This document shows, piece after piece, positions 8,108 through 17,059 of a DNA stretch of 64,000 bases; positions within the stretch are counted from its first letter, which is position 1, and each line of letters starts with the position of its first letter. A program made the translations under genes and the position numbers. Origin of the DNA: Berkiella sp964594635 (GTDB taxonomy: Bacteria; Pseudomonadota; Gammaproteobacteria; Berkiellales; Berkiellaceae); NCBI GenBank assembly GCA_964594635.1, contig CAZQMV010000004.1, forward strand, positions 1 to 64,000, given 5' to 3'. Below the pieces are notes generated by a model, which had not been told where the DNA came from, made no database searches, and worked only from the letters and a program-made list of their open reading frames with translations.

Positions 8108-9706
8108 CTACTTGCCACCGCTTTTCATGCCGACCCTGGGCGATTCTATCTTATCTTGAAGATCACGCAACAAGAGGTTCGTCTTGGATGGAAGTCCTCG
8201 CAAGATGTCATATTTACTCTCTTCGGCAAACTTTTTAAAGCCCTCTTCGATGATCTTGACAACTGCATCCTTATTCATAGGATCTTTAGAAAGCTCTGCT
8301 TTAACATCGGTCAGTAGTTTACGCTCATTGGTTGATAATACTTTTGAGGCCGTATGCTCAGGCGCTTGAAAATCATAGCTGCTTTCGATCTCTTTTAAAC
8401 GTTTATCAATTTCATTTAATTCTGATTGGAAAGGCTTAACATCTTCCACTTTCGGAACGCTAATTTTACTCCCTTTGAGCACACTTTTGAATTTTGTAAT
8501 AACAGGATGTCGAGAATGTCCCGATTTCTTAAGTGGCGAATCGAGATCATGAGATTTATCTAACGTTTTTTCTAATTCACCAACTAAAGAAGGATCAATC
8601 GTCGTATCCTGCTTCGCTTTCGTTTCGCCTGCCTTTTGTAACGTGGACACTATCTCTTTGTCACCTCCGAGTTTCGCAATTTCAAGCGGCGTGCGCTCTG
8701 GTTTATTGAAAAGTTGCGCTAATTGTTTTGGGAACCCTTTGAAGCCATCTTTTAGTGCTTGTAGTGGTGAACGCGTATAATTGGTTGATTTGTGATTTAA
8801 AATGATTCCTTTGTTTTCAGGTGAGATCTCTGCTAAAAATTCTGTAGTTATAGGGACTTTCTTTATAATAGTAGGTAACAATTTTACAAAATTTTGCAAA
8901 GCCTGTTCATTACCTGGCGCTGATAAATCTTTCACAATATCATTAAAAATTGCTGTTTTTACGCTAGGAATTCTAAGTACTTTATTAGACTTGTCACTAA
9001 TCAGCAGCACAAAATCTTTGATGGATTTATCCTTGTCATCGCCTTTTAGCGAGGTTATCAAAGACTGTTGATATAATCGCGCTGAATCATTATGGCCACT
9101 AAAGGATTTTGCGATATTATCATACATATAATCCAGCGTCGGCTCAGCGCCGCTATCTAATCGCCCTTTCAAGTAATATTTATCAATGGTCTTTAACATA
9201 TCGGTCATGGATTCATGAGCCTTTAGTGCATCTGGATCCCCGAATCGCGGTTCAACTTTTGCTAAACTGAAGGCCCTATAGCGATAAGAAGACAACACAT
9301 CTTCTTGCATTTGCCTTAAGAATTTAGGGTCGGTAATGCCCTTTTCAGCAGCGACTCTGTCCCAAAAAGCCTTCCACTCTTTCGCTCGCTCTTTTTCTTC
9401 AGCTGAACCATTAGGATCCCCTTTAACGTCTTTATCAAATTCTTTAAATAATTCGATAATTTCAGCTATCTTCTCTTTGGAATACGGGTAGGTAATCTTA
9501 CCTTGTTGATATTTTTCATTGGCAACAGTGCTAAATTTTTGGGCACTTTCACCCACCTCAGCAGTGGTAATACCTTTTTCTTCTCGTCCTTCAAATTTCT
9601 GATCTAAATAAAATCGGGTGCGATACATCCCGCCTTGATTGCCCTGATCAATCATCAATTTATTTTGAAAAGCGACCTTCTCTAAAAAGTTAATTAAACT
9701 AGGCAT
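8108..9706 (-). CDS. Large hydrophilic hypothetical protein with an ankyrin-like segment
   Basis: A 532-residue soluble protein without signal peptide or membrane segments. Most of it is charged and helical. Around residues 340-362 the stretch RTPLEIAKLGGDKEIVSTL matches the ankyrin-repeat pattern TPLxxAxxxGxxxIVxxLL; only one repeat is clear. A Ser/His-rich linker (about 390-402) precedes a second helical region. The start at ATG 9706 has a very strong Shine-Dalgarno, GGGGGAGG. It stands alone in its transcription unit. In Legionella-like bacteria such proteins are often type IV effectors, but nothing in the sequence proves secretion. Confidence 0.7.
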   Translation of the reverse strand: MPSLINFLEKVAFQNKLMIDQGNQGGMYRTRFYLDQKFEGREEKGITTAEVGESAQKFSTVANEKYQQGKITYPYSKEKIAEIIELFKEFDKDVKGDPNGSAEEKERAKEWKAFWDRVAAEKGITDPKFLRQMQEDVLSSYRYRAFSLAKVEPRFGDPDALKAHESMTDMLKTIDKYYLKGRLDSGAEPTLDYMYDNIAKSFSGHNDSARLYQQSLITSLKGDDKDKSIKDFVLLISDKSNKVLRIPSVKTAIFNDIVKDLSAPGNEQALQNFVKLLPTIIKKVPITTEFLAEISPENKGIILNHKSTNYTRSPLQALKDGFKGFPKQLAQLFNKPERTPLEIAKLGGDKEIVSTLQKAGETKAKQDTTIDPSLVGELEKTLDKSHDLDSPLKKSGHSRHPVITKFKSVLKGSKISVPKVEDVKPFQSELNEIDKRLKEIESSYDFQAPEHTASKVLSTNERKLLTDVKAELSKDPMNKDAVVKIIEEGFKKFAEESKYDILRGLPSKTNLLLRDLQDKIESPRVGMKSGGK

Positions 9707-9884
9707 ACCTCCCCCTATGTTTAAGCTTTTTTATCACTTATTAAATATAGAGTGCTGAAATCGCAAAAAGTTCAAATGCTTGTAGATCCTCCACTTGTTG
9801 GGCACATAACTATATGGCAGATTTGCCTTCTCCTTAGAAAGCGGGATAAAATAAATGCGATTTTTCCCTTATTTTTAAGATTAT

Positions 9885-10742
9885 ATGCAACTAGAAGAAC
9901 CACACTCATTAGATATTTTATCCTCCATTCCAGAAGAGTTATCGACTAACTTAGCCCAACTTGGCAGCTGTGAAGTCAATGCGGTGCTCATCGGTAATGA
10001 AATCAATTTAAAAGCACTCACCAACCGTACTTCACCGCGCAAAGAATCGGTGCTGATACGCTTAGCAGAGCAAAGCGTCGCACTGATCTACCCCTTTGGT
10101 GCCATTGTGTTTTTTAATGCTACAACCTCTGCCACGGTAGAATTAATTACGCGTTGCCAACGCTTTACAACGCAATTGATTTCAACGCCCGAAACGGAAC
10201 AGTTTTCAGTCATTATTCAACCCGATCAACCTGAAGGGATCGTTAAGAATAAGGTGTCGATTAAGCGCGTGAGCAAAGCGCACTTAGAAATCATTGCGGA
10301 TGCACTCGCTAAAAGTGTTGTCATTGAATATCACGAAAATCGCATTGGCTCTATTTTTGATAAAATTGAACCGATTGCGAAAAGCCTAAAAGAGCGCGGT
10401 AAATTAGGGTATCGAGCCAATGATTTGCTCAAGCATATTGGCGCAAGCTTGGTGATGGCGCAAGAAATGGTCGGCAAAATTGAAGTGACCGAAAAGCCAC
10501 TCATTCTGTGGGAACACGGTGAGCTTGAGCCGCTTCATGCTCAACTGGTTGAAGATCTCGAAATCATCGAACGTCAAAGCAGTCTTGAACGCAAACTGGA
10601 ACTCATTTCGCATACGGCACAAACGTCATTAGAAGTTTTGCAACAACACCAAAGCCATCGTTTAGAGTGGTACATTATCATTCTGATCGGCATTGAAATT
10701 GTGTTGCATCTTTATCAGATGTTTTTAAGTCCTGTGATCTAA
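9885..10742 (+). CDS. RMD1/YagE (DUF155) family protein
   Basis: A 285-residue protein of the DUF155 family, whose eukaryotic members (Rmd1, Rmnd1, Mrx10) are mitochondrial proteins. Recognisable parts are the N-terminal strand region with VALIYPFGAIVFFN (about 65-78), the helical middle (LGYRANDLLKHIGASLVMAQ), and the conserved C-terminal coiled coil followed by one membrane segment (EWYIIILIGIEIVLHLY). The biochemical role is unknown; tail anchoring in the inner membrane is inferred. The ATG at 9885 is used; no clear ribosome-binding site precedes it. Confidence 0.82.
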   Translation: MQLEEPHSLDILSSIPEELSTNLAQLGSCEVNAVLIGNEINLKALTNRTSPRKESVLIRLAEQSVALIYPFGAIVFFNATTSATVELITRCQRFTTQLISTPETEQFSVIIQPDQPEGIVKNKVSIKRVSKAHLEIIADALAKSVVIEYHENRIGSIFDKIEPIAKSLKERGKLGYRANDLLKHIGASLVMAQEMVGKIEVTEKPLILWEHGELEPLHAQLVEDLEIIERQSSLERKLELISHTAQTSLEVLQQHQSHRLEWYIIILIGIEIVLHLYQMFLSPVI

Positions 10743-10787
10743 GCTGGTTACCTACTCAGTACTTTTCTTCCCTTGTACCTAATATCT

Positions 10788-10826
10788 GCATCAAACTGTC
10801 ATTTTTTGACAGTTTGATGCTAAAAT
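10788..10826 (+). promoter_or_regulatory. Perfect inverted-repeat operator with -10 element for the AbiE-type TA operon
   Basis: The arms GCATCAAACTGTCA (10788-10801) and TGACAGTTTGATGC (10807-10820) are perfect 14-bp inverted repeats separated by TTTTT. TAAAAT (10821-10826) follows directly and is placed like a -10 box whose start point would be at or near the ATG (10833). AbiEi antitoxins autoregulate through inverted repeats, so this is the likely operator. A transcription attenuator is the alternative reading. Confidence 0.78.
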
Positions 10827-10832
10827 ATAGAT

Positions 10833-11459
10833 ATGAGTAGCCTTATCGAAAAGAAATTACGAGAATATACCTCAGATTATCTAACCTATGATGATCTATG
10901 CACGCTATTACCACTAACGAGTAATGCTCGGTATGCACTCATTAAACGAGCTTTAAAAGAAGGAGCACTTATCCATCTTACGAAAGGGGTTTATTACCGA
11001 GGAAATTATCTTCAGTCCAAGCTTCCGCACCCATTTGAATTGTCACATTATCTTCGCTGGCCATCTTATATTAGCTTGGAATCTGCCCTTTCCTTTCATG
11101 GGCTTATTCCTGAAGCTATCTATACGACCACTTCAGTCACTTTTCTACGAAAATCAACCCTAGAAAATTCCTTTGGGATCTTTAGTTTCTATACGTTACC
11201 AAAAGCACACTTTTTTCTCGGAGTATCACGCGAATCTAGTGCTGATGGTACTTTTTTTGTTGCCTCACCCTGGAAAGCAATTACCGATTACATTTATTGT
11301 TATAGAAAAAATTGGAATAACATGGAGCCTTTCTTTGAGAGTCTACGACTTGATAGTGCTTTACTTCCCAAATTAACACCCCATTTTGCCGAGCAATTGA
11401 ATCAATATTACCAAAGCCGAAGGATCCAACAGTTTTTGAGGAGGCTATTACAGTCATGA
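10833..11459 (+). CDS. AbiEi-type antitoxin / transcriptional regulator (system 1)
   Basis: A 208-residue cytosolic protein of the AbiEi family: an N-terminal winged-helix region (about 1-60, ending in the typical LIHLTKGVYYRG) and a C-terminal antitoxin domain with YISLESALSFHGLIPE (about 80-95). In type IV TA systems AbiEi represses its own operon and counteracts the nucleotidyltransferase toxin without binding it directly. No Shine-Dalgarno is visible before ATG 10833, and a -10-like box lies so close that the message may be leaderless. The gene overlaps the toxin gene by 4 nt (ATGA). Confidence 0.88.
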   Translation: MSSLIEKKLREYTSDYLTYDDLCTLLPLTSNARYALIKRALKEGALIHLTKGVYYRGNYLQSKLPHPFELSHYLRWPSYISLESALSFHGLIPEAIYTTTSVTFLRKSTLENSFGIFSFYTLPKAHFFLGVSRESSADGTFFVASPWKAITDYIYCYRKNWNNMEPFFESLRLDSALLPKLTPHFAEQLNQYYQSRRIQQFLRRLLQS

Positions 11460-12316
11460 GTATCGATATTATCCAGCAGCGCTTAAAGCAATATGATTGT
11501 AAAACAAAGCTTGATGAACAAAATGCGCTAAAAGAAATAACACAAGAAATTGCATTGCTTGCATTATCAAAAGCACATTTTTTTAAGGAAGCGGAATTCC
11601 ATGGCGGTACTGCTTTAAGAGTTCTTTATAACTTGCAGCGATTTTCTGAAGATCTTGATTTTGCATTGATAAAACCCAACCCAAACTTTCAGTTAAGTCA
11701 GTATCTTCAACATATGACTAATGAATTTCAAGCATTTGGTTATGAAATCGAAATTTCAGATCGAAAGGAAGTTCATAAAACAGTTCAAAAGCAGTTTATT
11801 AAAGTTGATTCAATTGGCAAATTATTGAACTTGCAATATCCTCTCAATAGGGCTGATAGAAGCATCCGAATTAAATTTGAAATTGATACTAACCCACCAC
11901 TTGGTGCTGAAACTGAAATAAAATTTTTAACTTTCCCCCTCCCATTTAGCATTTTAGCGAAGGACTTGCCTAGTTCATTTGCAGGGAAATTACATGCATT
12001 ATTATGTCGACAATATGATAAAGGCCGAGATTGGTATGATTTTATTTGGTATATAACATATAAAACGCCGATAAATTTACCTTTATTAAGTCACGCGCTT
12101 AAACAGCAAGGTCCATGGCAAGGAGAGAATATTTCAGTCAACCACAACTGGATCATTTCAGCGCTAAAAAACAAAATTGAAACCCTCAATTGGGCAGCGG
12201 TAAAACAAGACGTAACTCCCTTGCTTAAACCAAATGACATTGAAAGTTTAAGACTGTGGGGCATCGATTTCTTTCTCGCTCAATTAGATACATTGAATCA
12301 GTATCTAACTAAATGA
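11456..12316 (+). CDS. AbiEii-type nucleotidyltransferase toxin (system 1)
   Basis: A 286-residue member of the AbiEii/AbiGii nucleotidyltransferase family. I see the motif FHGGTALRVLYNL followed by RFSEDLDFAL (about 48-72), the metal-binding part of the fold, and the downstream KLHALLCRQYDKGRDWYDF (about 180-200), with the conserved Lys and Arg-Asp. AbiE toxins transfer nucleotides, probably to tRNA or other targets, and give phage abortive infection in some hosts. Translation is coupled to the antitoxin through the ATGA overlap. Its 3' end overlaps the convergent symporter gene by 8 bp. Confidence 0.88.
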   Translation: MSIDIIQQRLKQYDCKTKLDEQNALKEITQEIALLALSKAHFFKEAEFHGGTALRVLYNLQRFSEDLDFALIKPNPNFQLSQYLQHMTNEFQAFGYEIEISDRKEVHKTVQKQFIKVDSIGKLLNLQYPLNRADRSIRIKFEIDTNPPLGAETEIKFLTFPLPFSILAKDLPSSFAGKLHALLCRQYDKGRDWYDFIWYITYKTPINLPLLSHALKQQGPWQGENISVNHNWIISALKNKIETLNWAAVKQDVTPLLKPNDIESLRLWGIDFFLAQLDTLNQYLTK

Positions 12317-13703
12317 GATCCTTGTTAGCAATAACTCCCACTCTGCTGTCTAGCAAATGCACTGTCACAAACACCGCTAAATTCACAGCAATGCCAATAA
12401 TGGCCCCATTTAACGTTGTCTCACCCATCGCAAACAACCACCAACAGGTTGCACTGATGCCGCTGATACAGCCCCACCAAAACGCTCTACTGGATGCGCG
12501 AATTCCCAAAATACCGGCAACTAATGGTACCAATATAAACGGTGTCCAAAAATTATAAGCAACCAATAAGATATCGAGTGCGCTTTTGGTAGTGAGCGCA
12601 AACATGGCTCCCATTGCACCGACGATAACGGTCACCATTCGCGACCAGAATAGTTCAACCTTAGGTGACAATGGAGTACGAGATAACGGTTTTAACACAT
12701 CATGAGTGATCGAAATGGCTGCCGCATTTAAAAAAGAATCGGCGGATGACATCACGACCGCCATCATGCCTGCTATTGCTAATCCTTTTAAGCCCACTGG
12801 CATCACAGTGTTAATCACGTAAGGAAGTGCTAAATTAGGATCCAAGTTAGGACTTAAGGTCAGAGCGGTTAAGCCAACAAAACCCACTAATAAAAAGAAA
12901 GGGATCGATAAAAGACCACTCCATAAAGTGCCTTTTGCCGTTTCTTTAAAGTTGCGCCCAATTAATAAACGCTGCACATAGGGCGGCACCAGCGTTTCGC
13001 CAAAGAAAAAGTTTAAAAATACCCCAATCACCGCCAGAACGGACAATGATCCAAATAAGGAAACATGATCAGTTGGCACCGCATTGATCACCGCCGTTAC
13101 ACCACCTGCTTGTTTTAATCCAAAAAATAAGACGAGTGGCAGGGCAACAATCAAGACACAAAAATGAATGACATCATTTGCAACAACCGATTTCATACCA
13201 CCCATTGCTGCATAAATCACAACAATCACGGTTCCGATCACAATACCCATCGAAGCATCAGCACCGGTTAACACATTGAGAATATAACCAAAGGCTGCAA
13301 ACTGTGCCCCGGCAATACCTGCACAAACGATCCCGGAGGCAACCCCCGTTAAGATTTTGCAAGATCGACCATATAGTTGCCCCATGATGTCGCCAACAGA
13401 AATAGCTTCTTTGAAGGGAGCCATCCGTGGCGCTATGACCGTCGCGACTAAAATCTCTTTGGCGCTAAAGCCCCACAAAGCCACTACGTAGACAAGCCCC
13501 ATGGTAAAAACTTTCTCAGCCAAACCATTGGTGAATCCACCACCTATAAAAGAAGAAGATAACGTTGCGAAAATAACGGCAGCGCTGTAGCTACGATTTC
13601 CGGTTGAAAAGTCATCAAGATTCTTAACCGACTTACTTACCCAAAGACCAACCACTAAGATCAATGCAAAGTAGGCACCCATGATAGCTAAATCTAGCGT
13701 CAT
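12309..13703 (-). CDS. Sodium:solute symporter (SSS family)
   Basis: A multi-pass membrane protein of about 464 residues with some 12-13 hydrophobic segments and the SSS signature region (GNRSYSAAVIFATLSSSFIG near the N-terminus; GLAIAGMMAVVMSSADSFLN about two thirds along). The substrate is unknown; members carry proline, pantothenate, sugars or other solutes with Na+. I prefer the ATG at 13703, since GGAG lies about 7 bp upstream of it; ATG 13715 and TTG 13718 are in frame upstream without a good ribosome-binding site. The region upstream is long and AT-rich. Confidence 0.88.
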   Translation of the reverse strand: MTLDLAIMGAYFALILVVGLWVSKSVKNLDDFSTGNRSYSAAVIFATLSSSFIGGGFTNGLAEKVFTMGLVYVVALWGFSAKEILVATVIAPRMAPFKEAISVGDIMGQLYGRSCKILTGVASGIVCAGIAGAQFAAFGYILNVLTGADASMGIVIGTVIVVIYAAMGGMKSVVANDVIHFCVLIVALPLVLFFGLKQAGGVTAVINAVPTDHVSLFGSLSVLAVIGVFLNFFFGETLVPPYVQRLLIGRNFKETAKGTLWSGLLSIPFFLLVGFVGLTALTLSPNLDPNLALPYVINTVMPVGLKGLAIAGMMAVVMSSADSFLNAAAISITHDVLKPLSRTPLSPKVELFWSRMVTVIVGAMGAMFALTTKSALDILLVAYNFWTPFILVPLVAGILGIRASSRAFWWGCISGISATCWWLFAMGETTLNGAIIGIAVNLAVFVTVHLLDSRVGVIANKDLI

Positions 13704-14076
13704 TTTCGGCTCCATCAATCAATGAATGTTCAGTTTGAGAATAACCTTGGCTGCCTTCTTAGACAAACTTTTCAATAACTTTCAAGTCTTTACTTTTTTA
13801 AAATTTTTGGATCAAGGGAAAAGTTGTGCACAGGTATTTTAGTTAAAAAACCAAATTTTAAAAAAAAACTTTTTTTCTCCCCACACCATCTTGACTTATG
13901 TAACACATTGATTATTAATGATTTTTTATTGATATTACCTGCTTGACCAACTAGTAAAAAAATCGTAGGCAAAGAAATCCAAACTTGGGCAACAATTCAT
14001 CCACATAGTTATCCACAGATTTTGAGGTGTTTTAATTTAGTCAACCGTACCCTAAAAGGGAGTGAAAAGAAGGGCG
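13704..14076. other. AT-rich intergenic region with a consensus DnaA box
   Basis: This 373-bp region has no gene. It contains runs of A and T, the sequence TTGTGCACAGG near 13824, and close to the cysQ end ATCCACA followed by a perfect DnaA box TTATCCACA (14009-14017). It lies upstream of the symporter and downstream of cysQ, so it must hold the symporter promoter. Whether the DnaA box is functional cannot be told from one site. Confidence 0.5.
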
Positions 14077-14895
14077 TTAGCGATGTAAATATTTTTCCCA
14101 AGCCCGCGCTTTGTCGCCTACTGCGATAAAATGATTTTGCTCTAAGATGCCTGAGCGATTATAGGTAAAAGGCTGGCCATCTAAGGAAATCACTGCGCCA
14201 CCTGCCTCTTCGAGAATACATTGACCTGCAGCATTATCCCATTCAGAGGTCGGACTCAATCGCAAAAAGAGATCAGCTTGACCACTGGCAATGGTACAAA
14301 ATTTTAACGCGCTACCTTGAGAAATCAATGTTGTTGGGCCAAGGCGCACTAACCACGGTTGCAGATAGTCTAAACCATGATGTCGACTCACCAATACACG
14401 TAGTGGTTCGAACGGGGGCGTTTTGGTGATGACTCGGCTCTTGTTGCCATCTTGATCACAGACATAAGCACCACCTCCCTGCCAAGCAAGGTAACCAATG
14501 CGCTCTGTCGGAACATAGACCACACCCAGAATGGGGTGATGGTTCACAATCAGTGCAATATTAACGGTAAACTCACCATTGCGTACCAAAAATTCTTTCG
14601 TACCATCTAAGGGATCAACGCACCAATAACGAGACCACTGTTGGCGTTCTAAGAAAGGAATTTGCCGCCCCTCTTCTGAAAGCAACGGGGCAGGGCCATG
14701 TGAGTCCAAAGCAAAATCTGCTAACCCTGTTGCAATGATGTCATGCGCTTCTTGATCAGCCAGGGTAATGGGTGAAAGATCCACTTTATAATTTGGGGTA
14801 AGACGCGTTTCATTTTGGTAGTGTTCTAAGATCTTCTCGCCGGCCGTTTTGGCAAGTTGATAAGCATAGTTCGTCCAAATTGCTAAATCTGTCAT
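14077..14895 (-). CDS. cysQ: 3'(2'),5'-bisphosphate nucleotidase CysQ
   Basis: A member of the inositol-monophosphatase superfamily that hydrolyses 3'-phosphoadenosine 5'-phosphate, a by-product of sulfate assimilation. From ATG 14895 the protein is 272 residues. The metal-binding signatures are present: PLLSEEG (about 75-82), WCVDPLDGTKEF (about 98-109) and SEWDNAAGQCILEEAGG near the C-terminus. A GTG six codons upstream (14913) is a possible but less likely start. The next gene upstream on this strand is the S9 peptidase, about 110 bp away. Confidence 0.92.
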   Translation of the reverse strand: MTDLAIWTNYAYQLAKTAGEKILEHYQNETRLTPNYKVDLSPITLADQEAHDIIATGLADFALDSHGPAPLLSEEGRQIPFLERQQWSRYWCVDPLDGTKEFLVRNGEFTVNIALIVNHHPILGVVYVPTERIGYLAWQGGGAYVCDQDGNKSRVITKTPPFEPLRVLVSRHHGLDYLQPWLVRLGPTTLISQGSALKFCTIASGQADLFLRLSPTSEWDNAAGQCILEEAGGAVISLDGQPFTYNRSGILEQNHFIAVGDKARAWEKYLHR

Positions 14896-14963
14896 TGTTA
14901 CTCTTTGCTTCACCCATTATTGATAATCATCATATGTGTTTGAGAATCACATATCTACACTCT

Positions 14964-14984
14964 CGTAGGGGCCGCCCCCTACAA
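14964..14984. repeat. Short GC-rich palindrome (GTAGGGG/CCCCTAC type, family D)
   Basis: CGTAGGGGCCGCCCCCTACA forms a strong hairpin between cysQ and the S9 peptidase. It probably ends the peptidase transcript on the minus strand. Related TGTAGGGGCCG and CGCCCCTACG sequences occur in the mosaic region at 35690-36003. Confidence 0.55.
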
Positions 14985-15005
14985 AAACATGCTTCTTTGT
15001 GAGAT

Positions 15006-16859
15006 CTACAAACTCCAAGCTTTTAGGAAAAACGCCCTCATTTTTTCTAACACTGTAATCCGATTTTGTGCCTTACGAAACCCATGTTGTTCACCTTCAA
15101 AAATATAGAGTTCCGTTAAAATGCCTTTCTTTTGCAAAGCATCATACATTTTTTGGGCTTGATCCACCGGCACGATTTTATCTTCATCTCCTTGAAAGAA
15201 AATGACTGGAGAAGATAGTTTGTCAACATGATACAAAGGTGAGCGTTCTAAATAGATTTCCCGTTCTTGTGGATACGGACCAATTAATCGATCTAAATAA
15301 CGCGCCTCAAATTTATGGGTGTCCTTTGCGAGAGCCTCACAATCACTCACGCCATAGTGACTCGCGCCGACTTGGAACGTTTTGGTAAAGGTTAAGGCAG
15401 CTAATGTGGTATAGCCTCCTGCACTGCCGCCCGTAATGGCTAACTTATTCTTATCAACTAAGTCTTTATTGGCCAAAAATCGCGCTGCATATTCACAATC
15501 TTGTACATCATAAATACCCCAATTATTTTCAAGGCTTTTACGATAAGCGCGTCCATAGCCTGTGCTGCCTGCATAATTGACATCAACAAAAGCAAAACCG
15601 CGACTTGTCCAATACTGAATATCCAAATTAAAATCAGCACCACAATTGGCTGTGGGTCCACCATGACTTCTGACAATCAATGGCGGCAAATGTTTTTCAT
15701 CAACAAAATCTTGATTATGGGGTGCATAATAATAAGCGTGCGACAAACGACCCGATGCACTTTCATAGCTAATATGTTCAGGTTGACTTAAATACCCAAT
15801 ATCTATCACAAATGGAGAATTTTCGCGAAGTATCTCTGGTTTTTTTAATTGTTGCAGCCGTACCATAGCGGTTGGTTTTAAGGGATTGCCGCCAATAAAA
15901 GCAACCGTGTCGCCCTGAATTCGCAATTGCGAGAAATTTGCAAACGGTAAATCAAGCGCTGTGCGCTTTTCGCCTTTGTAAAAAAATAAACGATTTTTAC
16001 CTTCACTGAAATAAGTGCATAAAATGCCGTCTTGATAAAAACCCCACGTTGATGCGCCAAAATTCCATAATGGACGACCAATTTCGCTTTCAACTGTAAA
16101 CAATAATTTCAATTGTTGATTTTGTACTTGATACAAATTCCACCAATTGTTTTTATCACTGACAACCATTAACTCATTATTAGCGTTCCATTGCGGTTGA
16201 AAAAAGGCCTGTTCTTGAAAATCTGCATCAATTCTTTTTTGCCCTGTTAATCCTTCTTTTGAAATATCGGCTAGCCAAAGTTCTGTGTTATCCCATGGCA
16301 TGTTAGGATGATTCCAGCTGATCCAAGCAATTTGGGTAAAATCCGCATTCAGTGCAGGAGAAGAATAAAAATCATAACCCTGTGCTAAGGTTTTGACTTC
16401 ACCTGTCTTAATATCAATTAATGCTAAAAAGTTTTCTGGCTCATGGGTATTTTTTAAATGAGATTCTGCAATCGCAACCATTCCATAAGGCGTCATTTTG
16501 AAATCAGCAAAACGAATACCACTTGGCGTAATCGCTTCTGGTGTTTCCCCCACTCTCATACGATAAAGACGTTGATCGGCAAAATTTACAAAATACACAA
16601 TGCTTTTATCAACCGTAAATGCAGCCCCGCCATATTCATGCACACGGGTTCTGGCATTAAAGTCTTTAGGTAAAATATCTTGAGGCTGCCCTTTATCTTG
16701 CTTGACAATGACATAGCGCCCAGCTTCACTGGGACGCATTTCTGACCAATAGATATCCTCACCATCGATGACCACATCTTGAAAACCGACAATGGCGCTT
16801 GAGGCCATTTGTGCACTGATCGGTGAATCCCACGTTCCATAAGGGGCAACAACAGCCAT
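15006..16859 (-). CDS. S9 family prolyl-oligopeptidase-type serine peptidase
   Basis: A 617-residue protein with an N-terminal beta-propeller (about 1-355) and a C-terminal alpha/beta-hydrolase domain, as in dipeptidyl-peptidase/acylaminoacyl-peptidase members of family S9. The catalytic triad is readable: Ser479 in GGSAGGY, Asp560 in GDEDKIVP and His592 in EQHGF. There is no signal peptide, so it should act on peptides in the cytosol. The ATG at 16859 gives the usual MAVVAPYGTWDSPI start. A family A hairpin repeat lies just upstream. Confidence 0.93.
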   Translation of the reverse strand: MAVVAPYGTWDSPISAQMASSAIVGFQDVVIDGEDIYWSEMRPSEAGRYVIVKQDKGQPQDILPKDFNARTRVHEYGGAAFTVDKSIVYFVNFADQRLYRMRVGETPEAITPSGIRFADFKMTPYGMVAIAESHLKNTHEPENFLALIDIKTGEVKTLAQGYDFYSSPALNADFTQIAWISWNHPNMPWDNTELWLADISKEGLTGQKRIDADFQEQAFFQPQWNANNELMVVSDKNNWWNLYQVQNQQLKLLFTVESEIGRPLWNFGASTWGFYQDGILCTYFSEGKNRLFFYKGEKRTALDLPFANFSQLRIQGDTVAFIGGNPLKPTAMVRLQQLKKPEILRENSPFVIDIGYLSQPEHISYESASGRLSHAYYYAPHNQDFVDEKHLPPLIVRSHGGPTANCGADFNLDIQYWTSRGFAFVDVNYAGSTGYGRAYRKSLENNWGIYDVQDCEYAARFLANKDLVDKNKLAITGGSAGGYTTLAALTFTKTFQVGASHYGVSDCEALAKDTHKFEARYLDRLIGPYPQEREIYLERSPLYHVDKLSSPVIFFQGDEDKIVPVDQAQKMYDALQKKGILTELYIFEGEQHGFRKAQNRITVLEKMRAFFLKAWSL

Positions 16860-16896
16860 TTTGCTTTCTCCATAGCAGTAATATTTATGAACAGTT

Positions 16897-16973
16897 GACA
16901 GGCATTTAGGTATTCAACGCTCACTTCAGAAAATTTGACCTTTCGTTCGCTTATAAAAACCTAAATACCTGCC
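16897..16973. repeat. Diverged family A palindromic repeat
   Basis: The outer arms GACAGGCATTTAGGT and ACCTAAATACCTGCC pair over 13 of 15 positions. The core carries CAACGCTCACTTCAGAAAA and CCTTTCGTTCGCTTATAAA, almost identical to the cores at 2858-3020 and 3108-3170, while the outer arms are unrelated to those copies. It lies in the upstream region of the S9 peptidase gene. Confidence 0.75.
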
Positions 16974-17021
16974 AATAAAGGTATTGTGATTAATTTACAC
17001 AATATGAATGTGGTAAGAAAG

Positions 17022-17046
17022 AGAGCCCCGCAGAATAGGGGGCTCT
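17022..17046 (-). terminator. Rho-independent terminator of the HtpX-like gene
   Basis: On the minus strand AGAGCCCCC, an 8-nt loop and GGGGCTCT form an eight-base-pair GC-rich stem, followed by a pyrimidine-rich CTTTCTT. It lies 14 bp after the stop codon of the M48-like gene. Confidence 0.75.
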
Positions 17047-17059
17047 AAGTCAGATGATA

